64,000 nucleotides of DNA from AP-15 sp963703745 (GTDB lineage: Bacteria > Pseudomonadota > Alphaproteobacteria > ATCC43930 > CGMCC-115725), in the NCBI GenBank assembly GCA_963703745.1, contig CAVPFL010000002.1:744001-808000 (forward strand). The letters are read 5' to 3'. This document shows positions 1-9,385 of this stretch, one piece after another. The translations under genes were made by a program, and so were the position numbers. The first letter of the stretch is position 1, and every line of letters starts with the position of its first letter. The notes beneath the pieces are model-generated. The model saw only the letters and a list, made by a program, of their open reading frames with translations. It had not been told where the DNA came from and made no database searches.

Positions 1-302
1 ACGAGAGCGGCCAGCAAGCTTTTCTGTTTGGCAGTGCCGATAATCTTCGTTGTAGCGATTTTGGTTCCGAGCCGTTGATACCAGGGCGGGCGTTGCATCC
101 GTGGGGCATCTGGACGACGAAGCGGGATGCGCCGCAGCGCATGGAACAGGCGCTTCTCACGATCCTCGCGATTCCCTATCCACCAGAGGTTGAGCGCCGA
201 TAATAACGCTGCAGCCACCGCTAGGATGAGAATGCAGGAGGCAAGTGGGCCCAAGTACATCTTACCGACACGAATGGCGAGATGGGCCTGCAAAAGATCC
301 AT
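1..302 (-). CDS. tadC: Tad pilus inner-membrane protein TadC, N-terminal part
   Basis: Partial gene leaving the window at its left edge. The visible frame starts at ATG 302 (an in-frame GTG lies at 311 behind AGGATC) and opens with MDLLQAHLAIRVGKMYLGP, followed by a hydrophobic segment around residues 20-42 and a basic cytoplasmic stretch rich in Arg. TadC is the second type II secretion F-domain membrane protein of Tad pilus machines and forms the inner-membrane platform with TadB. It lies about 30 bases downstream of tadB in the same direction, the standard tadA-tadB-tadC order, and this placement is the main evidence. The F domain itself would lie beyond the window. Confidence 0.72.
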   Translation of the reverse strand, partial: MDLLQAHLAIRVGKMYLGPLASCILILAVAAALLSALNLWWIGNREDREKRLFHALRRIPLRRPDAPRMQRPPWYQRLGTKIATTKIIGTAKQKSLLAAL

Positions 303-332
303 TAACGTCACGGGTTGATCCTGCGAAGGTCC

Positions 333-1283
333 CTAGCGCAAACTCTTACTGATCATCACCTTCATCACAATAATACCGAACAACAGACTGACCATCGCGA
401 CCCCCAGCATGAAACGTCCACGAGGGTCTATGAACAAGGTGGCTAACACTTGTCGATTGATCAGAAAGAGTCCTGCTCCGGCAACAAAGGGCATGATCGC
501 AACGACTACGGTGGATGCCATCGCCTCGGCAGTGAGAGCGTGGGCTTTCATACGTAGTGCCTTGCGCTGACGAATGATGGCGCTGAGGTTGGAGAGAGTC
601 TCCGCAATGCTGCCACCCGTCCGCCGTTGCAGTAAGAGGCTGACAACAAAGAATCGGAAATCCGGCACACGGATGCGGTCGGCGGCGTGCTGCAAAGCGT
701 CTTCCATTTCGACACCGATGCGTATTTCCCCGAGCATCCGTTGGAATTCGACGGCGACTGGTGCGCGGATCTCATGTGCCGCCAATTGGATCGCCTCGAG
801 TACCGGCAAGCCACCCCTGACGGCCCGGACGATCAAATCTAGTGCGTCAGGGAAAATGTCGAGAAACTGGCGCTGGTTACGGCTTTGAGCGAGCTGCAAC
901 ATAATGGCGGGCGCACCTACGAATGCGGCACCAATCAAAACGATCGTGAGGCCCGGAGGTGTGTGGGTTACTGCGGCCGCAAAACTGATCACCGCGCCCG
1001 CCAGGATCGCAGTTACGACGAGATGCGGTATGCCGAGCCGGCCTCCAGTCGCCGCAAGGGCCGAGTCGAGTCGCGCCAAAACCGCTGCAAGCAGAGCTCT
1101 GCGTTGCGGCAGCGGTCTACGAACCGAAACTACAACACTCTTCGCACTCGACGTTGCCATGGAAATCGCTTTTAGCCGCGGTTCGATGACCGCCTTGCGG
1201 CGGTCGGCGCGGAGCGTCCAGACGAGCGCCAGACCGAAGAGAATTGTCGAGCCTAGGGCAGCGAGGAGGATTTGTTGGTACAA
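333..1283 (-). CDS. tadB: Tad pilus inner-membrane platform protein TadB
   Basis: TadB is a type II secretion F-domain membrane protein that works with the TadA ATPase to drive Flp pilus assembly. The product has an N-terminal membrane segment (ILLAALGSTILFGLALVW), a central soluble F domain with the family-type stretch DALDLIVRAVRGGLPVLEAI, and paired C-terminal membrane helices. The open frame extends to an ATG at 1346, but that would overlap tadA by about 60 bases. I prefer the TTG at 1283, one base after the tadA stop, which gives 316 residues and starts just before the first membrane helix. The next gene downstream is tadC. Confidence 0.88.
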   Translation of the reverse strand: MYQQILLAALGSTILFGLALVWTLRADRRKAVIEPRLKAISMATSSAKSVVVSVRRPLPQRRALLAAVLARLDSALAATGGRLGIPHLVVTAILAGAVISFAAAVTHTPPGLTIVLIGAAFVGAPAIMLQLAQSRNQRQFLDIFPDALDLIVRAVRGGLPVLEAIQLAAHEIRAPVAVEFQRMLGEIRIGVEMEDALQHAADRIRVPDFRFFVVSLLLQRRTGGSIAETLSNLSAIIRQRKALRMKAHALTAEAMASTVVVAIMPFVAGAGLFLINRQVLATLFIDPRGRFMLGVAMVSLLFGIIVMKVMISKSLR

Positions 1284-1284
1284 T

Positions 1285-2652
1285 TCAGTCCCCCGCGATG
1301 CCCAATGCGCCGAGAAGCTCTTCGCCGAGCCCGAGTTGGGCTGCACGAGACAGGAAATCAGGCCGCAGCCGGATCAACTCGAACGCCCCGTCAATGGTGC
1401 CGTCATTCCGTTCGCCGCGATGTCGAAAGGTGAACAGCTCGCGGGCAGTGATGATGTCAGCTTCCATGCCGGCGATCTCGGTGATGTTCTGCACGCGCCG
1501 GACGCCGTCGCGCATGCGCTCGATATGCACGATCAGGTTGAGCGCGCTCGCGACATGCATGCGAATCGCCCTGAGCGGGAGGTTGAGATTTGCCATCATC
1601 ACCATGTTTTCGATCCGGTAGAGCGCGTCGCGCGGCGAGTTGGCGTGAACCGTCGACATCGAGCCGTCATGCCCGGTGTTCATCGCCTGAAGCATGTCAA
1701 ACGCCTCAGGGCCGCGTGCTTCGCCTACGATAATGCGGTCCGGACGCATGCGCAAAGCATTGCGAACGAGGTCTCGCTGCGTGACGTGGCCGACCCCTTC
1801 GATGTTGGGCGGGCGCGTCTCCATCTGAACGACATGCGGCTGCTGCAGACGCAGCTCGGCGGCGTCTTCGATCGTGATCACCCGTTCATCGCGATCGATG
1901 TATTGCGAAACCGCGTTCAGCAATGTCGTCTTGCCCGAACCGGTGCCGCCTGAGATCAGGATGTTGAGGCGCGAGCGCGCGGCAACTTTTAGCACACAAG
2001 CCATCTGACGCGACAGGTTCTGTTGGCCAACCATCGCGTCTAGCGTTAGGCTCTTCTTTGGGAATTTACGGATCGAAATGGTGCCACCATTAAGCACGAG
2101 CGGCGGCAGAACGATATTGACACGGCTGCCACTGATGAGCCGCGCGTCGACCATCGGGCTCGCCTCGTCGATGCGTCGCCCGATAGCGCTGGCGATACGC
2201 TGTGCGATGTTTACGAGGTGCTGGGTATCACGAAATCGTGCGGCGGTCTTCTCGAGTTTGCCGCGTCGTTCGATATAGATATCAAACGGTCCGTTAGCCA
2301 GGATATCTGTAACTTCGTCATCATCGAGGAACGGTTCGAGCGGTCCTAGCCCAATCATGTCGTCGCTGAGGTCGGCAGCGAGCGCTGTCTCCTCAAGTTT
2401 GTTGAGTTGAACCCGGTCCTGGGTCGCGATCTCGCTAACCAGCTGCGCGACTTCGCCCCGCAGTCGCGCACGCGGAATGCGGCCGGCGACAGACGGGTCG
2501 ATCCTGGTCATCAGAACGGTCCGGATCCGCTCTTTCAGCTCGTCGAGCAGCGCTAGATCGACGACGGGCACCGGACTGTCGGCAGGCCTCACGAGCACGA
2601 GATCCGGCCGCCGCGTTTCAGGTGCTGGGCGCTCAGAGCCGATCGTCATCAT
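1285..2652 (-). CDS. tadA: Tad pilus assembly ATPase TadA/CpaF
   Basis: Secretion-type AAA ATPase that powers extension of the Flp pilus from the cytoplasmic face of the inner membrane. The Walker A motif GGTGSGKTTLLN lies near residue 235. Walker B and the Asp/His boxes follow (RIIVGEARGPEAFDMLQAMN, then GHDGSMSTVHANSP), all typical of the CpaF/VirB11 class. The frame opens at 2670, but I chose ATG 2652: it overlaps the cpaE stop as ATGA and has GGAGG eight bases upstream. That gives about 455 residues, normal for the family. It is translationally coupled to cpaE upstream and adjoins tadB downstream. Confidence 0.95.
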   Translation of the reverse strand: MMTIGSERPAPETRRPDLVLVRPADSPVPVVDLALLDELKERIRTVLMTRIDPSVAGRIPRARLRGEVAQLVSEIATQDRVQLNKLEETALAADLSDDMIGLGPLEPFLDDDEVTDILANGPFDIYIERRGKLEKTAARFRDTQHLVNIAQRIASAIGRRIDEASPMVDARLISGSRVNIVLPPLVLNGGTISIRKFPKKSLTLDAMVGQQNLSRQMACVLKVAARSRLNILISGGTGSGKTTLLNAVSQYIDRDERVITIEDAAELRLQQPHVVQMETRPPNIEGVGHVTQRDLVRNALRMRPDRIIVGEARGPEAFDMLQAMNTGHDGSMSTVHANSPRDALYRIENMVMMANLNLPLRAIRMHVASALNLIVHIERMRDGVRRVQNITEIAGMEADIITARELFTFRHRGERNDGTIDGAFELIRLRPDFLSRAAQLGLGEELLGALGIAGD

Positions 2653-3854
2653 CTCACCGACCTCCACCATGGGGTTCGCTCCGGCATATGGCCCGAGATC
2701 TCCTTGGCCAGCACCGCGACGGCTTTAGTGAACCTGCTATGCCGTGCCAGTCCCGCAGCGGTAAACAGCTTAGGCCGGAACGGGATTACTACGTTGGGTC
2801 GCAGATCGACCTTGGCCATCTCCTCTAATGTCATGACGTAGCGACCGCCTTCACCACTGCGGTTGGCGACGATAAGGTTGCGATGTGCAGCATCGCCTCC
2901 GCCGAGCGCGGCTTGCAGTCGCACAGTATCGCGAACCGAGCGTAATGTTTGGTCGGCAACAATGACGCGTATGTCGGCCATACCCAGCGAGAGCCGGTAG
3001 GGTGCCCCAGGGAGCCGTGGTACATCCACGATTATGTAATGGAATTGCGCGCGCAGCGCTCCGACGAGCGTCTCGATCGCTTCGGCTCCGAAATCTACAT
3101 CGGCGTGCAAAGGCTCTTCCGTGCTCAGCACAAAGAGTCGTTCGCTGTGAGCTACCATTGCCCGCTCGAGGAAGACGCTATCGATGCGTTGCGGGTTGGC
3201 GAGCGCGTCACATAATCCGGGAGTCGGGCTGACGTTGAGCGCAAGGGCACAGTCACCGTTCTGCAGGTCCAGATCGAGGAGCAGGACCCGGCGTTTCTGG
3301 CGATCGGCCAGATACCATGCCAAATTGATTGCGAGTGTCGTCGTGCCGACGCCGCCGCGTGCGCCGACGAAGGCCACCATCTTTCCCAACTTACGACTGA
3401 CCGGTATCCTATCAGCCGAAATGGGCCGGGGAGACAAAGCCTTTGCCAGCAGTTGCGGAGTAATTGGCTTGACAACGTAGTCGCTGACGCCGGCTTGCAC
3501 GAGGTCGCGATAGAGGCCGATATCATTGCGGTCGCCAATTGCGATCACGGTCACACCGGGCTCGCAAAGCTGGGCGAGATCCTGCACCTGCGAGACAGGC
3601 ATGTCCGTCAAGCTGATATCGACAATGATGTTCTCGGGCGACCGTTCGGCACCGAGATGTCGAATCGCCTTGGCTATGCCTCCGCTTTTAATGGTGGCAT
3701 CGCGAATGGACAGCTGCGATAGACAACCCTCTAGGGCGGCCGCAGTCTCTCCATCGGCAACGAACGCTATTAGCGAAGCGCGGGTCGCGGTCGGCGTGAA
3801 TGTCTTCTCGATCAGCGCGGGACTGAGTAACGAGCTCGTCGAAAGGCCGTTCAT
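2649..3854 (-). CDS. cpaE: Pilus localisation ATPase-like protein CpaE/TadZ
   Basis: Two-domain protein that marks the polar site of Tad pilus assembly. Residues about 20-135 resemble a response-regulator receiver (hydrophobic strand NIIVDIS with an Asp, ending VSDYVVKPITPQ). The remainder is a ParA/MinD-like ATPase. Its P-loop reads GARGGVGTTTLAIN, lacking the usual first signature Lys of ParA, as is common in CpaE. The second conserved stretch VLLLDLDLQNGDCAL follows. Start is ATG 3854 or the adjacent GTG 3857, both behind AGGAA. It overlaps tadA by four bases. In Caulobacter the cpaC secretin and cpaD genes normally precede cpaE; here cpaB is directly upstream. Confidence 0.9.
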   Translation of the reverse strand: MNGLSTSSLLSPALIEKTFTPTATRASLIAFVADGETAAALEGCLSQLSIRDATIKSGGIAKAIRHLGAERSPENIIVDISLTDMPVSQVQDLAQLCEPGVTVIAIGDRNDIGLYRDLVQAGVSDYVVKPITPQLLAKALSPRPISADRIPVSRKLGKMVAFVGARGGVGTTTLAINLAWYLADRQKRRVLLLDLDLQNGDCALALNVSPTPGLCDALANPQRIDSVFLERAMVAHSERLFVLSTEEPLHADVDFGAEAIETLVGALRAQFHYIIVDVPRLPGAPYRLSLGMADIRVIVADQTLRSVRDTVRLQAALGGGDAAHRNLIVANRSGEGGRYVMTLEEMAKVDLRPNVVIPFRPKLFTAAGLARHSRFTKAVAVLAKEISGHMPERTPWWRSVR

Positions 3855-3921
3855 CACTCGGGGATTCCTGTATTACCTCTAATGCAGTCGCCAGTACTGC
3901 CGACACGAACGCCTCCGTGTA

Positions 3922-4818
3922 TCACTGCGGCTTTACCGCAACCGATCTCGTTCCGTGAATAATCTCTATTGCGGGTTTCTCGGGGGTAGTCGCTTGATGT
4001 GGGGGCGTAGCGTCGCCCAACGCCGGCGAGACATCGCCGGCCCAAGTCGGCCTGACGCTCGGACGTTTGGCCGACCCCGTCGGGTTTGTCACGGTGCCGC
4101 CGCCGGCGCCGGTTATGCTACGTAAAGTCAGTGATAGCTTGCCGAGTTCAGTGGCCACATTAATCTTCTCCGCCTCCTCTGGGGTAACCTCTAGCGTCAC
4201 GCTTCGGCCAAAAACGTTGGTCGCACCGCCGGGCTTTGCGTCAGCCGAGTTGAGGGCTAGCACGCGCAAGTTTTCAACGACTGTCTCGCTAACGGAGCGG
4301 CGGGTCAGTGGCGGGTCATTTTTGAACGACTGGGTGAGGATAACATCGACACGGTCGCCGGGATATAAAAGGCTCGTACCGGCTCCACCAGTTGCCACTG
4401 GAATCGCGATCGCTCGCGCACCCGGCAACAGAACAACCAGTAGGAAGTCGCGATCGCCTGGTTTAACTACTGCACTGCGTTCAATGGGGTCACCGGCGTT
4501 TACGCCCATACGCGTGGCCCCGCCATAGATTTCAGCTCGCTCCTGTTGATCGAGAGACGCACTCGCATTGGTGGCGGAACCGGAAGGCCGCCGGATCTGA
4601 CCCGGCTCGGCTCTCGTTGTCGCCTGCCAAGCAACATCTTTCGACCGCAACAGGGTGCCGGCCGGGAGTGTTGTAGTTGCGACGAGGATCTGTGTTCTCT
4701 CGTCGCTTGTGCCAGCACTGAGCGGCTGCGGCAGTGCGTGTAGAAACACGATTGCCGCGATGGCGAGGGAAATTAAGAACAGGATTGTGAGAATCGCCTT
4801 GGCGGGTATCGCGCTCAT
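3922..4818 (-). CDS. cpaB: Flp pilus assembly protein CpaB/RcpC
   Basis: Periplasmic pilus protein with a SAF domain followed by an RcpC/CpaB domain. A signal-anchor helix (AKAILTILFLISLAIAAIVF) occupies residues 5-25, the SAF-like region includes TTTLPAGTLLRSKDV, and the core stretch LLYPGDRVDVILTQS is typical of the family. ATG 4818 overlaps the cpaA stop as ATGA, which decides the start and gives 298 residues. The open frame continues upstream through cpaA in another reading frame and should not be used. In Tad systems this protein is thought to act with the outer-membrane secretin, whose gene is absent from this operon. Confidence 0.88.
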   Translation of the reverse strand: MSAIPAKAILTILFLISLAIAAIVFLHALPQPLSAGTSDERTQILVATTTLPAGTLLRSKDVAWQATTRAEPGQIRRPSGSATNASASLDQQERAEIYGGATRMGVNAGDPIERSAVVKPGDRDFLLVVLLPGARAIAIPVATGGAGTSLLYPGDRVDVILTQSFKNDPPLTRRSVSETVVENLRVLALNSADAKPGGATNVFGRSVTLEVTPEEAEKINVATELGKLSLTLRSITGAGGGTVTNPTGSAKRPSVRPTWAGDVSPALGDATPPHQATTPEKPAIEIIHGTRSVAVKPQ

Positions 4819-5321
4819 TTCGGGAGGGGCATCTGAAGAATCAACGTGATGATGCCAGCTGCTGCGATCGCAACCCCATAAGGCACGGTCGGTCGCGCCA
4901 GTGCAGCGGTGCTCTCCGTCGACGACGGCATCGTCGCCGAGGACGAAGCACGCCAGAGCAGCGGACGGAGCCTGTCTGCCGCGAGGATGGTGAGTCCGAG
5001 GGCTCCACCGCAAAGACTCATCAGGAAAAGGAAGCCGAACAGATCGTCGTGCCCGATAAGCAGCGTCATAACAGCCAATAGCTTGGCATCTCCGCCACCG
5101 AGTACACCGCACGAGAATAGCAAAAATCCGCCAGCGAACACTGCCACGCCGGCCACAAGGGTACAACCAGCTGCGGCCGGGTCGTGGAGGAGAATTATTC
5201 GGATCAGACTGAGGATGGCGAGGGTGCCAGTGAGTACATTGGAAATCCGCCGCGTGCGTATGTCGCCATAGGCGATGATAGAAAGGATACCGACTGCGAC
5301 TAGCATAACTGCCGTCTGCAT
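4815..5321 (-). CDS. cpaA: Prepilin peptidase CpaA/TadV
   Basis: Short A24-family aspartic prepilin peptidase that cleaves the Flp pilin leader at the cytoplasmic membrane face. The two catalytic Asp contexts are visible: YGDIRTRRISN near residue 20 and GGGDAKLLA near residue 80. Several hydrophobic helices surround them, and the C-terminal PYGVAIAAAG motif is typical. Length is 168 residues, as expected for the short type lacking the methyltransferase domain. ATG 5321 has TTAGGAG upstream. It lies just downstream of the pilin gene and is translationally coupled to cpaB. Confidence 0.92.
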   Translation of the reverse strand: MQTAVMLVAVGILSIIAYGDIRTRRISNVLTGTLAILSLIRIILLHDPAAAGCTLVAGVAVFAGGFLLFSCGVLGGGDAKLLAVMTLLIGHDDLFGFLFLMSLCGGALGLTILAADRLRPLLWRASSSATMPSSTESTAALARPTVPYGVAIAAAGIITLILQMPLPK

Positions 5322-5403
5322 TGCTCGGCTCCTAACCGAGGTTATTATGAGTGGCGGGTCGGAAACGAGTGATCCCGCGCCGACCCGCCACGGATTGCGT
5401 TGC

Positions 5404-5613
5404 TTATTGACCGCCCTGACCGGGAGCGGGAGGGGTAGGAACAGTGACGTTGCTGAGAGTACCGCCGATTTTGGAGAATAGGCCAGAGAGATCGGTGCCA
5501 AGCGTCTGCGCACCGACAGCAATGGCAAGAGCAATGAAGACGACGAGCATGGCATATTCGGTGCCTGTGGCACCGCGCTCGTTCTGGTGAAACCGCTGGA
5601 TCAAACTGAGCAC
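5404..5613 (-). CDS. flp: Flp/Fap-type pilin
   Basis: Major pilin subunit of the Tad pilus, 69 residues. A short basic leader is followed by the processing site and hydrophobic assembly helix (GATGTEYAMLVVFIALAIAV), with the Glu-Tyr pair characteristic of Flp pilins. Cleavage is expected after the Gly of that segment by the adjacent CpaA. The C-terminus is low complexity (Pro, Gly, Thr). The start codon is GTG 5613 with AGGAGAGG upstream. It is the first gene of the operon, so the main promoter should lie in 5614-6000. Confidence 0.93.
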   Translation of the reverse strand: MLSLIQRFHQNERGATGTEYAMLVVFIALAIAVGAQTLGTDLSGLFSKIGGTLSNVTVPTPPAPGQGGQ

Positions 5614-6075
5614 TTAACCTCTCCTCTAGAGATGGAGCGCGGCGGCTGGATCGCCAGTGTGTACCACTCGCAATTGCCACTTTGCCGATGCCCAGGTTAA
5701 CCGTACTCCATCAATGCATTGTCCAGTTGAGCGTCAGAATGGCGTCCCCAATACAATTTTAGTCGATTTTGACGCTATTGCAGGTAATTTGTCACTCTCC
5801 GTAAGGCGCCAGGCTCAGGGATTGGTTATGGTATCGTCCAATTGGCTAGGAGACGGGTGCTCGTTTTGGCGAACGGGGGTAATAGACTTTAGCCGTAGGC
5901 GCCAACAGTTTAGTTGAACGTCAATAGCAACGGGCCCCAACGTCGGCGTCCGGCGGTCGGGGTATCCTATGGAACGCGAGGCTCGACGAACTCATGGTTG
6001 AAGGCTTCGATAGCTGCAGCTAGTTAGCTGCCCGCTAAGTAATGCCGTGGAGTTGCTCTCGACGGTGGCGGGGGG
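5614..6075. other. Intergenic region upstream of flp
   Basis: About 460 bases with no supported gene. It separates the pilin gene from the decayed regulator copy and is less GC-rich than its surroundings, so it is the natural place for the flp operon promoter. I could not identify a convincing -35/-10 pair or operator by eye. Confidence 0.5.
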
Positions 6076-7030
6076 TCAGGGAGTGATGTTGAGGCTGCGA
6101 ATTTTGTCGACCAGGGGCTGGACCTGGACGCAATAGGTTGGCGATGGCGAGCGACAGCCAGAGCTGCTCGAAGGCGTTGGCGGGTAGTCCGGATATTGGC
6201 CGCGGAACGAGGCTGCCAGCCGGGCGGCGGCGTCGGGGCGTTCGAGCAGGCAGAGGGCGGCCGGGAAGAGTTGCGCGGTGCCATAGCTGGGATCGCACTC
6301 CAGCGATTTCTCCAACAGGGCGACCGCCGCATCGACGCGCCCGAGCAGCAGCTCGGCTAATCCGCCAAAGAAGAACCAGAGGCTGTGCCGGCGATCGGTC
6401 GGATCCAGGCGCATAGCGCGCTCGATTGCCGGCAAGGTCTCGCTGGCGCGGCCGAGCAGGGCGGCGTTGTACCCGGCAAAGCCGTGGGCGAGCCCGAGGT
6501 TGTGATCATCGCGAGCGCCTAGTCGAAGGCGTGGGCGGCCTCCTCCAACCGTCCGGCGGCGAGCACAGCATCCCTTGGATGCATTTGGCAAAGGCGTGCC
6601 CTGGGACCAGCTCCAGCGCGATCGCGATCGCCTCACGGCCGAGGTCGGAGGCCGCCGCGGCGGCACGGATCGCCCCACCGGGGATTTGTGACGATCTGCT
6701 GGCAGGTCCGCGCCTGACCGACCAGCGCCTCAGTATTGCACGGGTCGCGGGGCGAGCGTAGCAAGAAACCATGGCCGTGCCTCGGCTGTGATCTCCGCCA
6801 GCATCTGCCCCTGAAACGCGGTCGCCGCGCGAGAGAGACACTCGTTGAGCCCGAATTCCGCACCGGAGTTTATCAAGGCACGGAGGCTCACCGCTTCGAG
6901 GAGGAGAATATGAACCTCTCGGGGGATTTGCCGGGTAATCTCGGTACGGATATTTGCGAGGTCCTCGGGCTGGAATTCATACCGCCCCGCCCGACGGTCA
7001 CAGTGATGTTTGATAATGCGTGGGGCCATC
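6076..7030 (-). pseudogene. Decayed partial copy of the adjacent BTAD regulator (3' half)
   Basis: Three frames on the minus strand together reproduce the C-terminal half of the regulator at 7170-9254. Examples are YEFQPEDLANIRTEITRQI against the intact HEFRPEDLAPIQTKITRRI, GYNAALLGRASETLPAIERA against GYNAALLGRAEETLLAIERA, and QVQPLVDKIRSLNI at the end against QVQPLFERIRSLGI. Reading-frame changes occur near 6730 and 6680 and again near 6180, and the N-terminal DNA-binding and BTAD regions are missing. The pattern indicates a tandem partial duplication that has since accumulated indels. Nothing suggests it is translated as one protein. Confidence 0.85.
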
Positions 7031-7169
7031 GTGGCCTCGCTCTCTTGGAGCTTGGTATTTCGGACCGCCGAGCGGCCTGCCCCTTCGGTAATCGACCCGG
7101 CACGCCCCGGATCGCAGCAGCGTCCTCATCGTGGGAGATCGGATGGATGGAGGGGACATCAGCGACTGG

Positions 7170-9254
7170 TCAGGCGGCGATGCCGAGGCTGCGAATTCTC
7201 TCGAACAGCGGCTGGACTTGGGCGCGGTAGGCAGTGACAGCCGAGCGCGTCAGCCAGAGTTGCTCGAAGGCGTTGGCCGGGTATTCCGGATATTGCTCGC
7301 GGAAGGCAGCGGCCACGCGCGCCGCCTCGCTCGGACGCCCGGCTAACGACAGCGCGGCCATCAGGAAAAGCTGCGCACACCCGTAGCTGGGGTTGCGTTC
7401 CAGGGACTTGTGGAACAGCTCGATCGCTGCATCGGCGCGGCCGAGGAGCAGCTCGGCAAATCCGGCGAAGAAGAACCAGATGCCGTGCTTCCGATCCGTC
7501 CGATCGAGGCTCATAGCCCGCTCGATCGCCAGTAGCGTCTCCTCGGCCCGACCAAGAAGGGCCGCATTGTACCCGGCCCAACCGAGCGCGCTTGCGAGCC
7601 CTTGATCCATTGCCAAAGCTTGTTCGAACGCGCGCGCCGCCTGATCCAGCTGTCCTGCCACGGAGTACAGCATGCCTTGGGTGCATTTTGCCAGCGCATG
7701 CCCGGGCGCAAGTTCCAGCGCGATCGCGACCGCCTCGCGCCCGAGATCGGAGGCCGCTGCGGCGGCACGGGAATCACCCCACCAGGGATTGGTGACGAGG
7801 TGCTGGCAGGTCAAGGCGAGACCAGTCAAGGCGCCGACATTACGCGGATCGCGCGCGAGCGTGGATAGGAACCACTGCTGTGCCTCGGCCGTATGCTCGG
7901 CCCGCATCTCTCCCCGCAGCGCCGTCTTGGCCCGGGAGAGACACTCGTTGATGCCGATCTCCGCCCCCGAAGTGACGGAGGCACGGCGGCTCGCCTCTTG
8001 TAGGAGCAGCACGTGCAGCTCGCGGGAGATCCGCCGGGTGATTTTGGTCTGGATCGGGGCGAGGTCTTCAGGCCTGAATTCGTGCCGACCGGCCCACAGA
8101 TACTCGGCCGTCGCCGCGTCGGTGATCCGCATGTTGACCCGCAACATCCCGGGACCGCTGCGCTGGGCGCTGCCGGTGACGACGTATTCGAAGCCGCGCT
8201 CGGCCTCGCCGGGGAACTGGCCCAAGATCTCCCGCTCGTCGGCGATCGGCTTGAGCGAAAGTCCGCGGCCGTGACGCAACAGGTCGGTGACGAGGTCGTC
8301 GGTGAAGGCTTCCACGACGTACTGCTGCTCGGGATCGCCCGTCAGATTGCGCAACGGCGCCACCGCCACGCCGATGCCCGACAACAGGCAGGGCCAAGTG
8401 AGTCTCGCCGACCCCGAGGCGGTTACCGCGAGCCGTTCCCCTCTAGCGACTCGCTCGGACGCACCGCGGGCGGCGCTGCCCCCCGGGCCAAACCCGGCAG
8501 CCTCCGCGCCGCGGCGCTGATCGGCTTCTGCAGGACTGCCGGAGCGCGCCATCTCGTGGGCGAGCGCTTGGGTCTCGTCATCGGGGGCAACCCCGAGCTC
8601 GCGCTTCAGGGTCTCGGCGCAGCTCTTGTACTGGCGCAGCGCCTCGCCGCGCCGCCCGGCGCGCGCATAGGCGCGCATCAGGGCGCGCTGACCAAACTCG
8701 GAGAGCGGGTCGAGCGCCACCAGCCGGCGGCCGGATTGGATCGCGGCATCGGCCTCGCCGGCGGCATCCTGCGCGGCGGTCAACCGCTGCAAGATGTCGC
8801 AAATCAGGGCAAGCGTACGGTCGCGCTCGGCCGCCAGCCATTCCTGAAAGGGCTCCGAATCGATATCGAAATCGGCCAGGAATTCACCGCGGTACAGCTC
8901 AGCCGCCCCCTGCAGCTCGGGCCGGTTCGGCGACCGCGACAGGCGCTCGAAGCGGTCGAGGTCGACGACCACGTCCTGAATTCGGCAATTGGCAAAGTCG
9001 GCGACCAGGTGGCACGCCCCGCTCGGCCCGAGCGCTTTGCGCAGCTCCAACAGGCAATTGCGCAGGCTGTGGCGCGCCTGTTCCGAGCCTTGGTACGGCC
9101 ACAACAAGTCGGCCAGCCGCTCTCGACTGACTGCCTGCCCGCCCTGCGCCGCCAGATAGCCAAGCAGCGCCCGCGCCTTCTTGGGTACCTTCCCAAGCCG
9201 ACAATCATCCCGCTCTATCACCAGAGGTCCAAGGATGCCGATCAACAATGCCAT
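7170..9254 (-). CDS. SARP/BTAD-type transcriptional regulator with C-terminal TPR region
   Basis: Large regulator of 694 residues. Residues 1-95 form an OmpR-like winged helix of the SARP type (LLGYLAAQGGQAVSRERLAD and LRNCLLELRKALG). Residues about 100-245 form the bacterial transcriptional activator domain (LYRGEFLADFDIDSEPFQEW, RALMRAYARAGRRGEALRQY). After a low-complexity linker there is an adenylate-cyclase-associated type region (IGVAVAPLRNLTGDPEQQYV, ITRRISRELHVLL) and TPR-like helices to the end. This architecture occurs in proteobacterial regulators whose ligand is usually unknown. It is transcribed alone, between the Tad locus and a PP-loop gene. A partial copy lies just downstream. 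The target genes cannot be read from the sequence. Confidence 0.85.
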   Translation of the reverse strand: MALLIGILGPLVIERDDCRLGKVPKKARALLGYLAAQGGQAVSRERLADLLWPYQGSEQARHSLRNCLLELRKALGPSGACHLVADFANCRIQDVVVDLDRFERLSRSPNRPELQGAAELYRGEFLADFDIDSEPFQEWLAAERDRTLALICDILQRLTAAQDAAGEADAAIQSGRRLVALDPLSEFGQRALMRAYARAGRRGEALRQYKSCAETLKRELGVAPDDETQALAHEMARSGSPAEADQRRGAEAAGFGPGGSAARGASERVARGERLAVTASGSARLTWPCLLSGIGVAVAPLRNLTGDPEQQYVVEAFTDDLVTDLLRHGRGLSLKPIADEREILGQFPGEAERGFEYVVTGSAQRSGPGMLRVNMRITDAATAEYLWAGRHEFRPEDLAPIQTKITRRISRELHVLLLQEASRRASVTSGAEIGINECLSRAKTALRGEMRAEHTAEAQQWFLSTLARDPRNVGALTGLALTCQHLVTNPWWGDSRAAAAASDLGREAVAIALELAPGHALAKCTQGMLYSVAGQLDQAARAFEQALAMDQGLASALGWAGYNAALLGRAEETLLAIERAMSLDRTDRKHGIWFFFAGFAELLLGRADAAIELFHKSLERNPSYGCAQLFLMAALSLAGRPSEAARVAAAFREQYPEYPANAFEQLWLTRSAVTAYRAQVQPLFERIRSLGIAA

Positions 9255-9385
9255 CAGGATTATCCTAATGCACGGAGAAGGTTCTTCACGGATTCACGGC
9301 CGAACGCGGTAATGCAGCATCGATCGACCCTAGGGGTTAGTCAAGCAACTTCGGGTCGTGATTAGGCAAGTCACGAGAGCGGCGG

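Noticed and set aside
904..1953. Plus-strand open frame of 349 codons
   Set aside because: It lies opposite tadB and tadA, whose motifs are unmistakable, and its product has no family features.
8013..9365. Plus-strand open frame of 450 codons
   Set aside because: Antisense to the BTAD regulator. The Arg/Gly/Gln-rich product is typical of a GC-rich shadow frame.
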